DNA of 64,000 nucleotides from NCBI GenBank assembly GCA_963829575.1, contig CAWHJF010000003.1, forward strand, positions 124,001-188,000, given 5' to 3'. Position numbers and translations under genes: made by a program. This document shows, one piece after another, positions 34,978 to 44,685 of this stretch; the first letter of the stretch is position 1; each line of letters begins with the position of its first letter. The stretch is from KACC-23026 sp963829575. Lineage in GTDB: Bacteria; Bacillota; Bacilli; Bacillales; Sporolactobacillaceae. The notes under the pieces were generated by a model that saw only the letters and a program-made list of their open reading frames with translations, was not told where the DNA came from and ran no database searches.

Positions 34978-35823
34978 TTAAGGGCGTTCCAAAGAAATCA
35001 ACCCTATTTTAAGTGAACGAAATTCTCGAATAATCATTTCAGAGGTTTTGTCTAGATCGACATGACCGCCACTTCGAACCGCACCGCGCGCTCTTCCAAT
35101 CGCCTCCAGAAGTTCCCATAAATCCTCTTCAAGCGGAAGTTCCAAGCGATATCGTTCGGCGAGTTGATTGGGGTAATGCGTCGATAAGTGCTGCACCAAA
35201 AAACCAGCGACCTCATTCAAGTCAATGATTTCGTCTTTAATTGCACCTGTAGCCGCAAGCTTTAACCCCACTTTTTCATCCTCAAACTTAGGCCAAAGGA
35301 TTCCTGGTGTATCTAAAAGTTCCATGGTTTTCCCAACTTTAATCCATTGTTGTTGCTTAGTAATCCCTGGCCGATCGCCAATTTTAGCAATCCGCTTGTT
35401 AGCAAGACGGTTGATTAGCGTTGATTTTCCAACATTGGGAATCCCTAAAATCAAGGCCCGGTCGGCCCGTGGATTCATCCCTTTTGCCTCAGAGCGTTTT
35501 CGACGTTCTTCAGTGAGTTCTCGAACCGCTTTTGGGATTTGCTTGATGCCCTCGCCATCCTGAGAATTCACCGCCAGTACGCGTTGATTTTCATTGCTCA
35601 ATGCCTTCTCCCACTCTGATGTACAAGCAGGGTCCGCCATATCACTTTTATTTAAAATTAAAACCCGCGGCTTATTGCCGACAATTTCATCGATCATCGG
35701 GTTGCGAGAAGCCAAAGGGACTCTCGCGTCCAACAATTCGATCACAACGTCAATCAATTTAATTTTCTCGATCATTTGTCGCTTGGCTTTCGCCATATGA
35801 CCGGGATACCATTGAATGGTCAT
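34978..35823 (-). CDS. rbgA: Ribosome biogenesis GTPase RbgA (YlqF)
   Basis: This circularly permuted GTPase (281 aa) is needed for late 50S assembly. The permuted motif order is visible: NKSD (G4) at about 58-61 comes before the P-loop GIPNVGKSTLINRL (about 127-140) and DTPGILWP (G3, about 173-180). The C-terminal ANTAR-like helical domain follows. The N-terminal WYPGHMAKAKRQ is the family hallmark. It lies between rplS and rnhB, as in B. subtilis. Confidence 0.97.
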   Translation of the reverse strand: MTIQWYPGHMAKAKRQMIEKIKLIDVVIELLDARVPLASRNPMIDEIVGNKPRVLILNKSDMADPACTSEWEKALSNENQRVLAVNSQDGEGIKQIPKAVRELTEERRKRSEAKGMNPRADRALILGIPNVGKSTLINRLANKRIAKIGDRPGITKQQQWIKVGKTMELLDTPGILWPKFEDEKVGLKLAATGAIKDEIIDLNEVAGFLVQHLSTHYPNQLAERYRLELPLEEDLWELLEAIGRARGAVRSGGHVDLDKTSEMIIREFRSLKIGLISLERP

Positions 35824-36148
35824 AGCTCCACCTCCTCTGTTACTCGTGAATTAAGGGGGTTCTCGTAAAACGCTTTGTTGGTGAATTAGCCAACGTTACC
35901 CCTTTTGTAAAAATGAATCGTCTACTTTTAATTCGCTCGAATTGACTTGTTCGCCGATTAACCAGAGTTTTGCGCCCGTTTATTACAAAAAACCGCCGAT
36001 TAAACTCAAATTGTGCCAATCAACAACAGTTTAAGCTCAAACGCCATAGCAATACGTCGCTCTCAGAAAGAAAGTCTTATAAAAAACACATACTACTATG
36101 TATGAGATCCGTTTACCAAAACCATAACCGTTCTTTATTAATGTGAGC
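35824..36148. other. Gene-free gap upstream of rbgA
   Basis: This stretch between the rplS terminator and rbgA holds no coding frame with a ribosome binding site. I see no clear promoter, repeat or RNA structure; an rbgA promoter must lie here, but no hexamer pair stands out. Confidence 0.5.
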
Positions 36149-36177
36149 AAAAAAGGAGCTTGGTAACCAAGCTCCTT
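36149..36177 (-). terminator. Rho-independent terminator after rplS
   Basis: The near-perfect palindrome AAGGAGCTTGGT / ACCAAGCTCCTT (12-bp stem, central A) is followed on the minus strand by T6. It lies 80 nt after the rplS stop. Confidence 0.92.
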
Positions 36178-36257
36178 CTGCTTAATCGTATTTTCTTAAG
36201 GCAAACGCCTAATAAGTACTCATCAATTGGCACTAGGCAACCGAAAAGAACGGTTGA

Positions 36258-36599
36258 TTAGCGGCTTTTGATTCGAGCTGCTTTACCGCGAAGATTACGC
36301 AAGTAGTAAAGCTTCGCACGACGTACTTTACCGCGACGAATCACTTCAAGTTTGTCGATTTTTGGCGTATGAACAGGGAATGCTCTTTCCACACCAACGT
36401 TGTAAGAAACTTTACGTACGGTGAACGTTTCACTGATTCCACCACCACGACGTTTGATTACAACACCTTCGAACAGTTGAATACGTTCGCGCGTGCCTTC
36501 GACAACCTTAACGTGAACACGTACAGTGTCCCCAGGGCGAAATTCAGGAAGATCCGTTCTAAGTTGTTCCTTAGTGATCTCATTGATAATATTTTGCAT
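36258..36599 (-). CDS. rplS: 50S ribosomal protein L19
   Basis: L19 sits at the interface of the two ribosomal subunits (113 aa). The sequence shows the family blocks FRPGDTVRVHVKVVEGTRER, GVVIKRRGGGISETFTVRK, and the basic C-terminus KVRRAKLYYLRNLRGKAARI. I chose the ATG giving MQNIINEITKEQ, with AAGGAGG upstream; the longer frame reads through that site. In most Bacillales rplS follows trmD directly. Here about 6.7 kb of foreign-looking DNA separates them, so rplS needs its own promoter. Confidence 0.98.
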   Translation of the reverse strand: MQNIINEITKEQLRTDLPEFRPGDTVRVHVKVVEGTRERIQLFEGVVIKRRGGGISETFTVRKVSYNVGVERAFPVHTPKIDKLEVIRRGKVRRAKLYYLRNLRGKAARIKSR

Positions 36600-36720
36600 G
36601 AATGCCCCTCCTTCCACAAAATGCTCTTACAAGTTTGACGGCCCTTAAAAAAAGACCCGAAATCTTTGCAGCGGAACATTGTATTTACTGGCATAAGCCA
36701 CTTAAACAGTTTATATGAAT
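36600..36720 (-). promoter_or_regulatory. Candidate L19 autoregulatory leader upstream of rplS
   Basis: The 120-nt leader contains TGGC-TTAT-GCCA (a small hairpin), ATGTTCCGCTGC, and AAAGA-TTTCGGG-TCTTT followed by T-rich sequence. An L19 leader RNA is described for Bacillota, and the GTTCCGCTGC stretch looks like it from memory. I cannot fold or align it here. Confidence 0.4.
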
Positions 36721-36858
36721 CTCGAACAGAAATCAAGAAAATCTTAGATTTGCATCCGTATTTCAAAAGCTCAACCAAAAAAACATCACCCAATTTTGGA
36801 ATGATTTGATATAATTCTTTTTAAAAAGCGGAAAGAAACCACCAAGGATGTGACACTT

Positions 36859-37878
36859 TTGAACACGTTTGACATAGCACGGTTAGCCGGCGTCTCTCGA
36901 AAAACCGTTCAACGGGTTTTGAACGATGCCCCTAACGTACACCCCAAAACGAAAGCCAAAATATTAAAAATCATCGAAGACCATCATTATGAACCCAATG
37001 AAACAGCGAGAATGCTCTCCTCAAAGAAAACTCAAACCATTGGTATCTTTATTGTACAAGACGAACGCACCTATCGGTTGTATTCAGATGACTTGTTTTA
37101 TGGTGCCGTCATCGGTGGCATGATTAGTCAATGCGCTAAACGGGGGTATAAATCGTTAGTGACCATTCTCGACATTACAAACCCTGACGCTATTTTAAGT
37201 CTCTATAAACAAAAAAGCATTGATGGTGGGCTCTTAATCAGTTGGTCAAACATTCAAAGCATTGTCGATCAAATTACCCAACTTGGATTTAAAGTCGGTG
37301 TATTTGACCAAAACAATGCCCCACAATCTGGACTCGATGTCCTGATCCCACACATTGATAATCGAAAAGAAGCTTATAAAGCCACTCAATACCTAATTGA
37401 ACGTGGGCATACGGATCTCGGGATCATCACCGGTGATTCGAATGTACCAGCTTCTTTTGAGCGCCTTAATGGTTTTCTAGATGCGATCAAGGACTATCAC
37501 TTGATTGTATCAAATTCTCGGATTTATAAAGGCGATTTTACTGAACATGGCGGTGAAGAAGCCGTTCGTTATTGGCTCGCACAACAGGATTTACCAAAGG
37601 CTATTTTTTGTTCCAATGATTTGACCGCGTATGGTGCACTCACTGCCCTAAATGCATCCAATATTTCGGTGCCTCATGAAGTTTCCCTTATTGGAGTGGA
37701 TGACTTATTGATCTCCAAATATATGCAACCTGCCCTCACCACTTTGAAAATTCCGCGGGTCGAAATGGCCACAGCGTTAACAGACAGCCTAATTAATAAC
37801 TTAGAAGGACTCCCTACCAAAGCTACGCAATTGCAGTTTGAGTCTGAACTTATTGTGAGAGAAAGTGTCAAAACTTAA
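36859..37878 (+). CDS. LacI-family transcriptional regulator
   Basis: This 339-aa repressor has an N-terminal LacI helix-turn-helix (FDIARLAGVSRKTVQRVLND) followed by the hinge region (NETARMLSSKKTQTIGIFI) and a periplasmic-binding-protein-like sugar domain (about 62-335; ends with SLIGVDDLLISKYMQPALTT). I prefer the TTG at 36859 (MNTFDIARLAG), 10 nt after AAGGA. A GTG three codons earlier (36850) directly abuts that site. It lies just upstream of, and on the same strand as, the GH16 glucanase locus. Two palindromes with a central CG, typical of LacI-type operators, lie between them. I infer that it represses the glucanase in the absence of a beta-glucan-derived sugar. TATAAT at 36810-36815 may be its -10. 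Confidence 0.92.
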   Translation: MNTFDIARLAGVSRKTVQRVLNDAPNVHPKTKAKILKIIEDHHYEPNETARMLSSKKTQTIGIFIVQDERTYRLYSDDLFYGAVIGGMISQCAKRGYKSLVTILDITNPDAILSLYKQKSIDGGLLISWSNIQSIVDQITQLGFKVGVFDQNNAPQSGLDVLIPHIDNRKEAYKATQYLIERGHTDLGIITGDSNVPASFERLNGFLDAIKDYHLIVSNSRIYKGDFTEHGGEEAVRYWLAQQDLPKAIFCSNDLTAYGALTALNASNISVPHEVSLIGVDDLLISKYMQPALTTLKIPRVEMATALTDSLINNLEGLPTKATQLQFESELIVRESVKT

Positions 37879-37898
37879 AAAAATGAATTGCCAGACTA

Positions 37899-37927
37899 TT
37901 GACAACTTTTGTCTACTATTCTATGAT
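37899..37927 (+). promoter_or_regulatory. Sigma-A promoter for the GH16 locus
   Basis: TTGACA (37899-37904), a 17-nt spacer and TATGAT (37922-37927) form a near-consensus promoter 20 nt after the LacI-family gene. The predicted start of transcription is about 37934, which puts the first operator palindrome at roughly +8. Confidence 0.85.
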
Positions 37928-37940
37928 TTTAGTAGATTTT

Positions 37941-37956
37941 TGTCTCACGTCAGACA
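37941..37956 (+). promoter_or_regulatory. Operator palindrome O1 (LacI-type)
   Basis: TGTCTCACGTCAGACA is a 16-bp palindrome with a single mismatched pair and a central CG. It lies directly downstream of the predicted transcription start and recurs as O2 exactly 100 bp further. Confidence 0.75.
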
Positions 37957-37961
37957 ATAAA

Positions 37962-37977
37962 ATGAAAGCGATTACCA
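37962..37977 (+). promoter_or_regulatory. Candidate catabolite-responsive (cre) site
   Basis: ATGAAAGCGATTACCA fits the known cre pattern WTGNAANCGNWNNCW at 14 of 15 positions. It lies downstream of the promoter, where CcpA acts as a roadblock. Carbon catabolite repression of a glucanase would be expected. Confidence 0.55.
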
Positions 37978-38040
37978 GAGAGGAGGTTCCATTGGGGTTA
38001 TAAAGCGTTTTTAGATTAGGTAACGTTTTTTCTGAAAAAA

Positions 38041-38056
38041 TGTCCCACGTCGGACA
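38041..38056 (+). promoter_or_regulatory. Operator palindrome O2 (LacI-type)
   Basis: TGTCCCACGTCGGACA has the same architecture as O1. The two differing positions change together (T-A pair to C-G pair), so the palindrome is preserved. It lies 35 nt ahead of the glucanase ribosome binding site. Confidence 0.75.
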
Positions 38057-38104
38057 AAATGACAACAATCGACAATATATTTGGATGAAAAAGGAGTGAA
38101 CACA

Positions 38105-41100
38105 ATGGTTCGCAAACGATTAAGCCAGATTTGGACCATCCTTTTGGCCATAATGCTTATTTTTATGAGTTATGCCCCTCGTGCAAGTGCGCAAACCACC
38201 GGGACAAGTTCCAATTCAATCGATTGTCCACCAAGCGCAAAAACCGTTACTCATCTTGTCTTTGCAAAAGAAATGAATCAAGCGTTCAACTTAACGGAGG
38301 AATCGCAAAATACAATTAAAGATGCAACAAAGGGCTCGGCAGATTACAAAACGCTCTCGATCGCTCTACAAGCAGGTTATTTGACGCTCGATTCAAACGG
38401 AACTATTCATCCAAATGCTCCGTTAACACGCGCCGAAGCCATTCGGGCTTTAAATCTTCTCTATGGCGTAAGTGATTCAGCACCTGAAACCGCTTATGGA
38501 TTTACTGATATTTCCAAACTCGATCAAGATACACAGGTTGCGATCAACGCCTTTGCTGCTTCAGGATATCTTTCTTCCTTGGCTTCAAAAAAGGTCTTCG
38601 TTCCTTCGAAACCGATCACAAGTGATGAACTGTCTTCTCTAATAAATCAATTAAAAGATTCTAAGTGGAAATTAAATTGGAATGACGAGTTCAATGAACC
38701 AAGTGTCGATCCTACCAAATGGACCTATGATTTGGGAACAGGTGGTAGTAATCCTGGTTGGGGAAACAATGAATTAGAAAGTTATACAAAGAGTCCAGAC
38801 AACGTCAAAACAGAAAATGGCGATTTGGTCATTACAGCAAAAAAAGATAGTTCGGAAGGCGCTAATTACACTTCCGCTCGCTTAAAAACTGAAGGTTTAT
38901 TTTCTCAAAAATATGGGAAGTTTGAAATTCGCGCGAAGCTACCCACTGGTAAAGGGCTTTGGCCGGCGATTTGGATGCTCCCAACGAATCCAAAATATGG
39001 GGCTTGGGCAGCATCTGGAGAAATTGACATCATGGAGCTTCACGGTAGTGATCCTTCAACCGTAGCTGGAACCATCCACTATGGCGCAACATGGCCAAGC
39101 AATGTTTACACAGGTAAATCTTATACTTTACCTAATAACGGGACTGCAGCGGATTGGCACACATACGGTCTTGAGTGGACACCTGGGGAAATTTCATGGA
39201 CTGTCGACGGTAAGGTTTACGAGACACAAAACAACTGGTATAGCCATGGTCTTAATCAACCGGCTGACTATGCTTATCCTGCTCCATTCGATCAACCGTT
39301 CCACTTCCTATTAAACTTAGCTGTCGGTGGGAACTTTGATGGGAATCCTGATTCTAGCACTCAATTCCCTGCCCAGATGAAAGTCGATTATGTGCGTGCT
39401 TATAAAATGGCACAAACACCAACGACTCAACCGCTACCACCACAAATTAATAAAGATCCTATTCCTGCTGATGCAATTCCAGCTGAATCGGATGGAAATC
39501 TCGTTCGTAACAGTAATTTTGATGAAGAGACGCCAAATGCCACAACTTATCTGCTGGACAAGGACAATAAGAACATTCCAAAAACAGGCTATTGGTCGTT
39601 ATACCAAGGTGCCGGTGGTGCAGGCAATGTTCAAATTGATCCAATTAACGGTGTGAATTTTGCTAAGATTAATGTGACGACCCCAGGTTCTCAAAATTAT
39701 TCTGTACAACTTTTACATCAAGTTTCACTCGTTAAAGGTCATTATTATAAACTGACGTTTGATGCCAAATCCTCGCAAGCACGAGATCTTGATGTCAAAT
39801 TTTCTGGAGGTCAAAGTCGAGGTTTTCAGGCCTATTCTAAAGTTCTGGGTGCTTCTTTAACCGATCAAGTGAAACAATACACACTATCATTTCAAATGAC
39901 CCAGGATACTGATGTTGCCGCACGACTTGAATTCAATGCTGGGACAAACGCCAATCCTGTCTGGATCGGAAATGCAAAATTGGTTGAAACAGACGGCTTA
40001 TACGTCGACCAAGATGGTTCAAAACCACCTTTAGCGGGTGATGGCAACCAGGTCTACAACGGAACCTTCGATGAAGGCGACACAAGCCGAATGATTTATT
40101 GGCATTTCAATACTCAAAATGCTGCGAAAGCTACCGCAAGTGTTGATCCAACTGCTCGTCAGTTAAACGTTGCGATTGACAACGCCGGAACGGCTCCAAA
40201 TGATATTACTCTTGTTCAAAAAGGTATGCAATTAATTAAAGGGCAAACCTATAAACTCAGTTTTGACGGCAAAGGCTCTGCATCTCGAAATGTAGACGTC
40301 GCATTCATTAGTAAGGATGGCAGCACGGAATACGTGAAAAAGTCCATTTCATTAGAATCTTCAATGGACACTAAGACGTTCTCCTTTACAATGCCACAAG
40401 ATGTAGACGGATCAAGAAGGCCAACTCGTCTTCCGTTTTGGTGGTGACAAAAACAATGTCACAATCGATAACGTGAAACTAATCCGGACGAGCACTTACA
40501 TCGATCCAAGTGTCAAATTATTCCCGCTTGAAAATGGGGACTTTGATACTACTTTGAAGCCATGGCAAGGCATTCAAACCAATGGCGGTGCCTCCACAGT
40601 CACGACTGAAAATGGCCAAGCCAAGGTGAGTGTTACAAACGTTGGAGATCAACCGTACTCCAATATGCTCATACAAGATGGATTAAGTCTCTCAAACGGT
40701 ATTACGTATGATTTAGAATTTGATGCGCACTCTTCTATCGCGCGCCAAATGGAATTGGATCTAGAAGATTCCAGTTATACACGTTATTTTGATCAAACCG
40801 TTAAACTTACAAAAGATGACCAGCACTTTAAGTTTGAATTCACAATGACCAAAGACAAAGTCGTGGCATTGAAGTTCTTCTTAGGTAAAATTGCTGGTGA
40901 TACAGTGACGGGTCAGCATGATGTCTATATTGACAATGTCATTTTCCAAGTTAAAGGCGCTTCGCAAATGGCCAATATGCTTAAGAATGGTACCTTTGAT
41001 ACCGACCTAAGCAGCTGGTCCCCTTGGCTCGCCTCTGCAGACTTGGGCAGTGTAACGGTAGACAACGGACAACTCAAAGCATCGCTTAAGAGCAATGGTG

Positions 41101-43254
41101 CCAACCCTTGGGATATTCAAGTGCCACAGAACAACTTGACGTTTGAACAAGGCAAGAGTTACCGAGTCACGTTTGATGCGCGCTCAACTGTACCACGCAC
41201 GATGCAAGTGGTTGCAGAACAAAACGGTGGCGCCTATACAAAATATTTAACTAAAAATGTTGCGCTAACCGATCAAATGAAAACGTACACCACTACGTTT
41301 ACGATGACTAAACCAACTGATAGCAATGCCCATCTTAATTTCTTATTAGGAAATATTGATGGTGCGATTACCCAAGCCCACGATGTCTATCTCGACAATG
41401 TCAGTGTCGTGGAAGTGGATATGCCTCCTGTTACGGCTCCCCCTACTGCTGGACATGATTTACTGAACGGTGGGTTTGATACGAATACTGATAACTGGAA
41501 AACATACCTTGGCGACGGTTCAGATGCTACGTTCAATTCCGTTAATGGGCAACTTGAAGTCAACTTCCCTAATTACGATGGCTGGAATCGTTGGTCTACT
41601 CAACTCTTCCAAGACGGGTTGCACCTTGATAAAGGGAAGACCTATGAACTTTCATTTGATGCCAACAATACCAAGCCGACTGACAAAGTTATTGGTGTTG
41701 AAATTCATGACAGTTCAGATGCGATTATTCAAAGTAAAACATTTACTCTATCATCCGATATGAAGACCTATACACTTGACTTCACACCAACGGCTACTGA
41801 AGAAAATGCCAAAGTACTCTTCCTCCTTGGTGGAAATAATCTGGATGGTAAGTCATTTACACAGAACAGCAAGATCCATTTAGACAATGTGACATTAAAA
41901 GAGAAAGTGGTTACACCAGCTGGCCACGCTCTACTAAATGGTGGCTTTGATACGAACACTGATAATTGGAAAACGTATCTTGGTGATGGTTCAGATGCTA
42001 CGTTCAATTCCGTTAATGGCCAACTCGAAGTCAACTTCCCGAATTATGATGGATGGTTCCGTTGGTCCACTCAACTTTTCCAAGATGGGTTGCATCTTGA
42101 TAAAGGGAAGACCTATGAACTTTCATTTGATGCCAACAATACCAAGCCGACTGACAAAGTTATTGGTGTTGAAATTCATGACAGTTCAGATGCGATCATT
42201 TAAAGTAAAACATTTACTCTATCATCCGATATGAAGACCTATACTCTTGACTTCACACCAACGGCAACGGAAGAAAATGCCAAAGTACTCTTCCTCCTTG
42301 GTGGGAATAATATTGATGGTTCGCTCTTTACGAAAAATAGCAAGATCCATTTAGATAATGTGACATTAAGCGAAAAAACTAGTAGTCCAACTACAACAAC
42401 GGTTAGTGGAACCGTACAGCCAGCTCTTGCAGGAAACACGGTCTCTACCTCTACAACTGTTACAGTAAATGATCAAGCAGACAACAAATGTCAATCAAAC
42501 GGTAACTCTGGCGATCAAAGTCAATAAAGGCGGAAGTTCCGATCAACCAGGTGACACTGGTGGCAACTCGGATAACCAACCTATTGTTAAGGATGGCACC
42601 GTCACTTTTAACTCGAATGCCTTTAAAGGTTTGAAGAAAAATGGCAAAGTAACCATTAATCTGAATCAAACCACCGACTTCTCCGTTCATTTGACAAAAG
42701 ATCAAGTGAAAGATCTTAAAGCGCAATCTGGTCACTTGTCGGTGACGAATCAGAACGTGACGATTGACTTCCCGGCAAGCAATTTGCCTGATTCCGGCGA
42801 CATTCAATTCAACGTTCAAAAACTGAAGGACATGAGTCAAGCGTTTAGTGGTGTGTATAGCTTCAGCATCATCTCTGGAAAAACATCGTACCACCACTTT
42901 GGCTCACCTGTAACCTTGACCTTTAAAGTGAATCAGAAAGATGTTAAAAATCCTGATCAACTTAAAGTCTATTACTACAACGAACAAACGAAAAAATGGG
43001 AACTCATTGGCGGAACCTATAAAGACGGTTACGTAACAGCGACCACCATGCACTTTAGTACCTACACAGTATTCAGACAAACTAGTTCCACAACAAGCCA
43101 GTCATCGTCTGATACCGGTACTCAATCTGCAGGTACGCCACAGCTTCCAAATACAGGAACACCGTACTACAACTTCCTTGCTGTCGGTGTTGCCTTGATC
43201 TTAATCGGCGGAATCGCGGTCCTCGTTAGAAGACGTCAACGCGTTTCTGAATAA
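38105..43254 (+). pseudogene. Broken multimodular cell-wall-anchored GH16 beta-glucanase (laminarinase-like)
   Basis: The start is ATG 38105, with AAGGAG 8 nt upstream. Modules in order: signal peptide (residues 1-30), SLH-like repeats (about 38-180), GH16 domain (about 187-440) with GEIDIMELHG carrying the ExDxxE catalytic residues, six CBM4_9-like modules (from about 39494 to 42380), a beta-rich domain (about 42570-43070), and an LPNTG sortase signal with membrane helix and basic tail at the end. The frame is broken three times: a one-base shift between 40407 and 40420, TAA at 42201-42203 where the sister repeat has CAA, and another shift between 42469 and 42483. The repaired product would be about 1,716 aa. 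GH16 enzymes of this type cut beta-1,3 or mixed beta-glucans. A fragment ending at 40447 would keep the catalytic domain but lose the anchor. Sequencing error is possible, but three lesions argue for decay. Confidence 0.88.
41453..42380 (+). repeat. Two near-identical tandem carbohydrate-binding modules
   Basis: The fifth and sixth CBM-like modules repeat with a period of 471 bp (157 codons). Most of the second half (for example KGKTYELSFDANNTKPTDKV) is identical at the DNA level, while the first half differs mainly at third positions. The other four modules are far more diverged. The pattern fits a recent duplication or gene conversion. Confidence 0.85.
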
Positions 43255-43262
43255 GAAACACC

Positions 43263-43302
43263 AAAGCCCCCAAACGTAGGTTAATACACGTTTGGGGGCT
43301 TT
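43263..43302. terminator. Bidirectional terminator between the glucanase locus and trmD
   Basis: The perfect 15-bp stem AAAGCCCCCAAACGT / ACGTTTGGGGGCTTT with a 10-nt loop lies between two convergent genes and serves both. Confidence 0.92.
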
Positions 43303-43335
43303 AATTATTATCTATTTTTCAATCCAGATAAGTTC

Positions 43336-44028
43336 TTAATCCTCCAACAAATCCGGCCGTCTCTCTCTTGTCCGACGGAGCGACTCAACATTCCGCCACT
43401 CCTCAATTTTCGCATGATTCCCTGAAAGTAACACATCTGGCACCATATGGCCTCTGAAGTCCGCTGGACGCGTGTAATGAGGGTGCTCCAGTAATCCACT
43501 AGAAAATGAGTCCGTTACTGCTGACACACCGTTTCCGAGCGCTCCAGGCAGCAGTCGCACGACACTATCAATCATCACCATTGCGGCGAGCTCTCCACCT
43601 GTTAAAACAAAATCACCTATTGATAACTCGTCCGTTACTAGATGTTCACGAATCCGTTCATCATAGCCCTCATAGTGTCCGCAAAGAAAAATCAAATGAT
43701 CTTCCTGTGCCAATTCCTCAGCATGACGCTGGGTGTAGCGCTCACCTTGAGGCGTCATCAAAATCACCCGCGGTGGTTTCGCTTTTGGATCGACACTTTT
43801 TTTCACATGATCCACCGCATCAAAAATCGGCTGCGGCATGAGCACCATGCCGGCCCCTCCGCCATACGGGTAGTCATCCACTTTGTTGTGTTTGTTGTCG
43901 GCAAATTCACGAAAATTGGTCACGTGATAGCTTGCGACCCCTTTTTCACGCGCTTTTTTTAAAATGGATTGCTCAAATACCCCCGTAAACATTTCAGGAA
44001 AAAGCGATAGCACCTCAATCTTCATCAT
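43336..44028 (-). CDS. trmD: tRNA (guanine-N1-)-methyltransferase TrmD
   Basis: TrmD makes m1G37 in tRNAs and prevents +1 frameshifting (230 aa). The N-terminus is KIEVLSLFPEMFTGVF, and the deep-knot SAM site shows CGHYEGYDERI and SIGDFVLTGGELAAMVMID. The C-terminal part has RPADFRGHMVPDVLLSGNHA. Of TTG, ATG and ATG in a row I chose the first ATG (44028), 8 nt after GGAAGG. It overlaps rimM by 14 nt. rplS, which usually follows, is displaced by the glucanase island. Confidence 0.97.
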   Translation of the reverse strand: MMKIEVLSLFPEMFTGVFEQSILKKAREKGVASYHVTNFREFADNKHNKVDDYPYGGGAGMVLMPQPIFDAVDHVKKSVDPKAKPPRVILMTPQGERYTQRHAEELAQEDHLIFLCGHYEGYDERIREHLVTDELSIGDFVLTGGELAAMVMIDSVVRLLPGALGNGVSAVTDSFSSGLLEHPHYTRPADFRGHMVPDVLLSGNHAKIEEWRNVESLRRTRERRPDLLED

Positions 44029-44542
44029 CAATAAGGCCTTCCATTGGGTGGATGACCACCTGTTTCTCTTCTATATTGACGGACTTAACAACTTGCTCAA
44101 TATATGGAATCAGAAGGTCTTTCTTACCTTTACGCTGAATGACCCACACATCATTAGCACCCGTGGCGAGAATGTCTTTGATCTTGCCAAGAGGCTTGCC
44201 TTCCTCCGTCTCAACCTCACACCCAATGATTTCATGATAATAAAACTCGTTTTCCTCTAATTCACCCTGTTGATCTTCTGTAACATAGAGGTTTTGACCC
44301 TTAAACTTTTCGACATCATTCACGTTAAAAAAGCCCTCAAACACCAAAAGGTCAAAAGTTTTATGTTGGCGATGGCTTTGGACGATTACCCTTGTTCTTG
44401 GCCCCTCTGAGGATGGCGCAATGAAAAGTTCATTCCCTTCCTCGAAGCGTTCGTCGGGAAAATCGGTTTGACTAATGACGCGCACCTCACCACGAATCCC
44501 ATGTGTGTTGACGATTTTTCCTACTTGAAACCACTCTGTCAT
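44015..44542 (-). CDS. rimM: 16S rRNA processing protein RimM
   Basis: RimM helps mature the 30S head (175 aa). The N-terminal RimM domain begins WFQVGKIVNTHGIRGEVRVI. The PRC-barrel-like C-terminal half has EFYYHEIIGCEVETEEGKPL, GKIKDILATGANDVWVI and LLIPYIEQVVKSVN. I chose the ATG giving MTEWFQVG, with AAAGGG 8 nt upstream, over a GTG three codons earlier. In B. subtilis ylqD lies between khpA and rimM; here a hairpin element occupies that gap. Confidence 0.96.
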   Translation of the reverse strand: MTEWFQVGKIVNTHGIRGEVRVISQTDFPDERFEEGNELFIAPSSEGPRTRVIVQSHRQHKTFDLLVFEGFFNVNDVEKFKGQNLYVTEDQQGELEENEFYYHEIIGCEVETEEGKPLGKIKDILATGANDVWVIQRKGKKDLLIPYIEQVVKSVNIEEKQVVIHPMEGLIDDED

Positions 44543-44685
44543 CTCGTTCACCCTTTGAAAATAAGATTATGTAAGTAATCGTTCCTTTTACCACGTTCTA
44601 TATTAGATTGCTTTACTAGTGTTCACGAAAAAAGAGGAATTCTTTCAAAACAAAAAAAACGGTTCGATCACTTCTGCTTGCGCCA

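Noticed and set aside
37963..38004. Short frame MKAITREEVPLGL with an AGGAGG inside it, in the glucanase leader
   Set aside because: No ribosome binding site ahead of it, only 13 codons, and it coincides with the cre-like site. The AGGAGG has no useful start codon after it.
40405..40475. Programmed frameshifting as the explanation for the first break in the glucanase gene
   Set aside because: No slippery heptamer or downstream structure is apparent, and two further independent lesions follow in the same gene. Decay or sequencing error is simpler.
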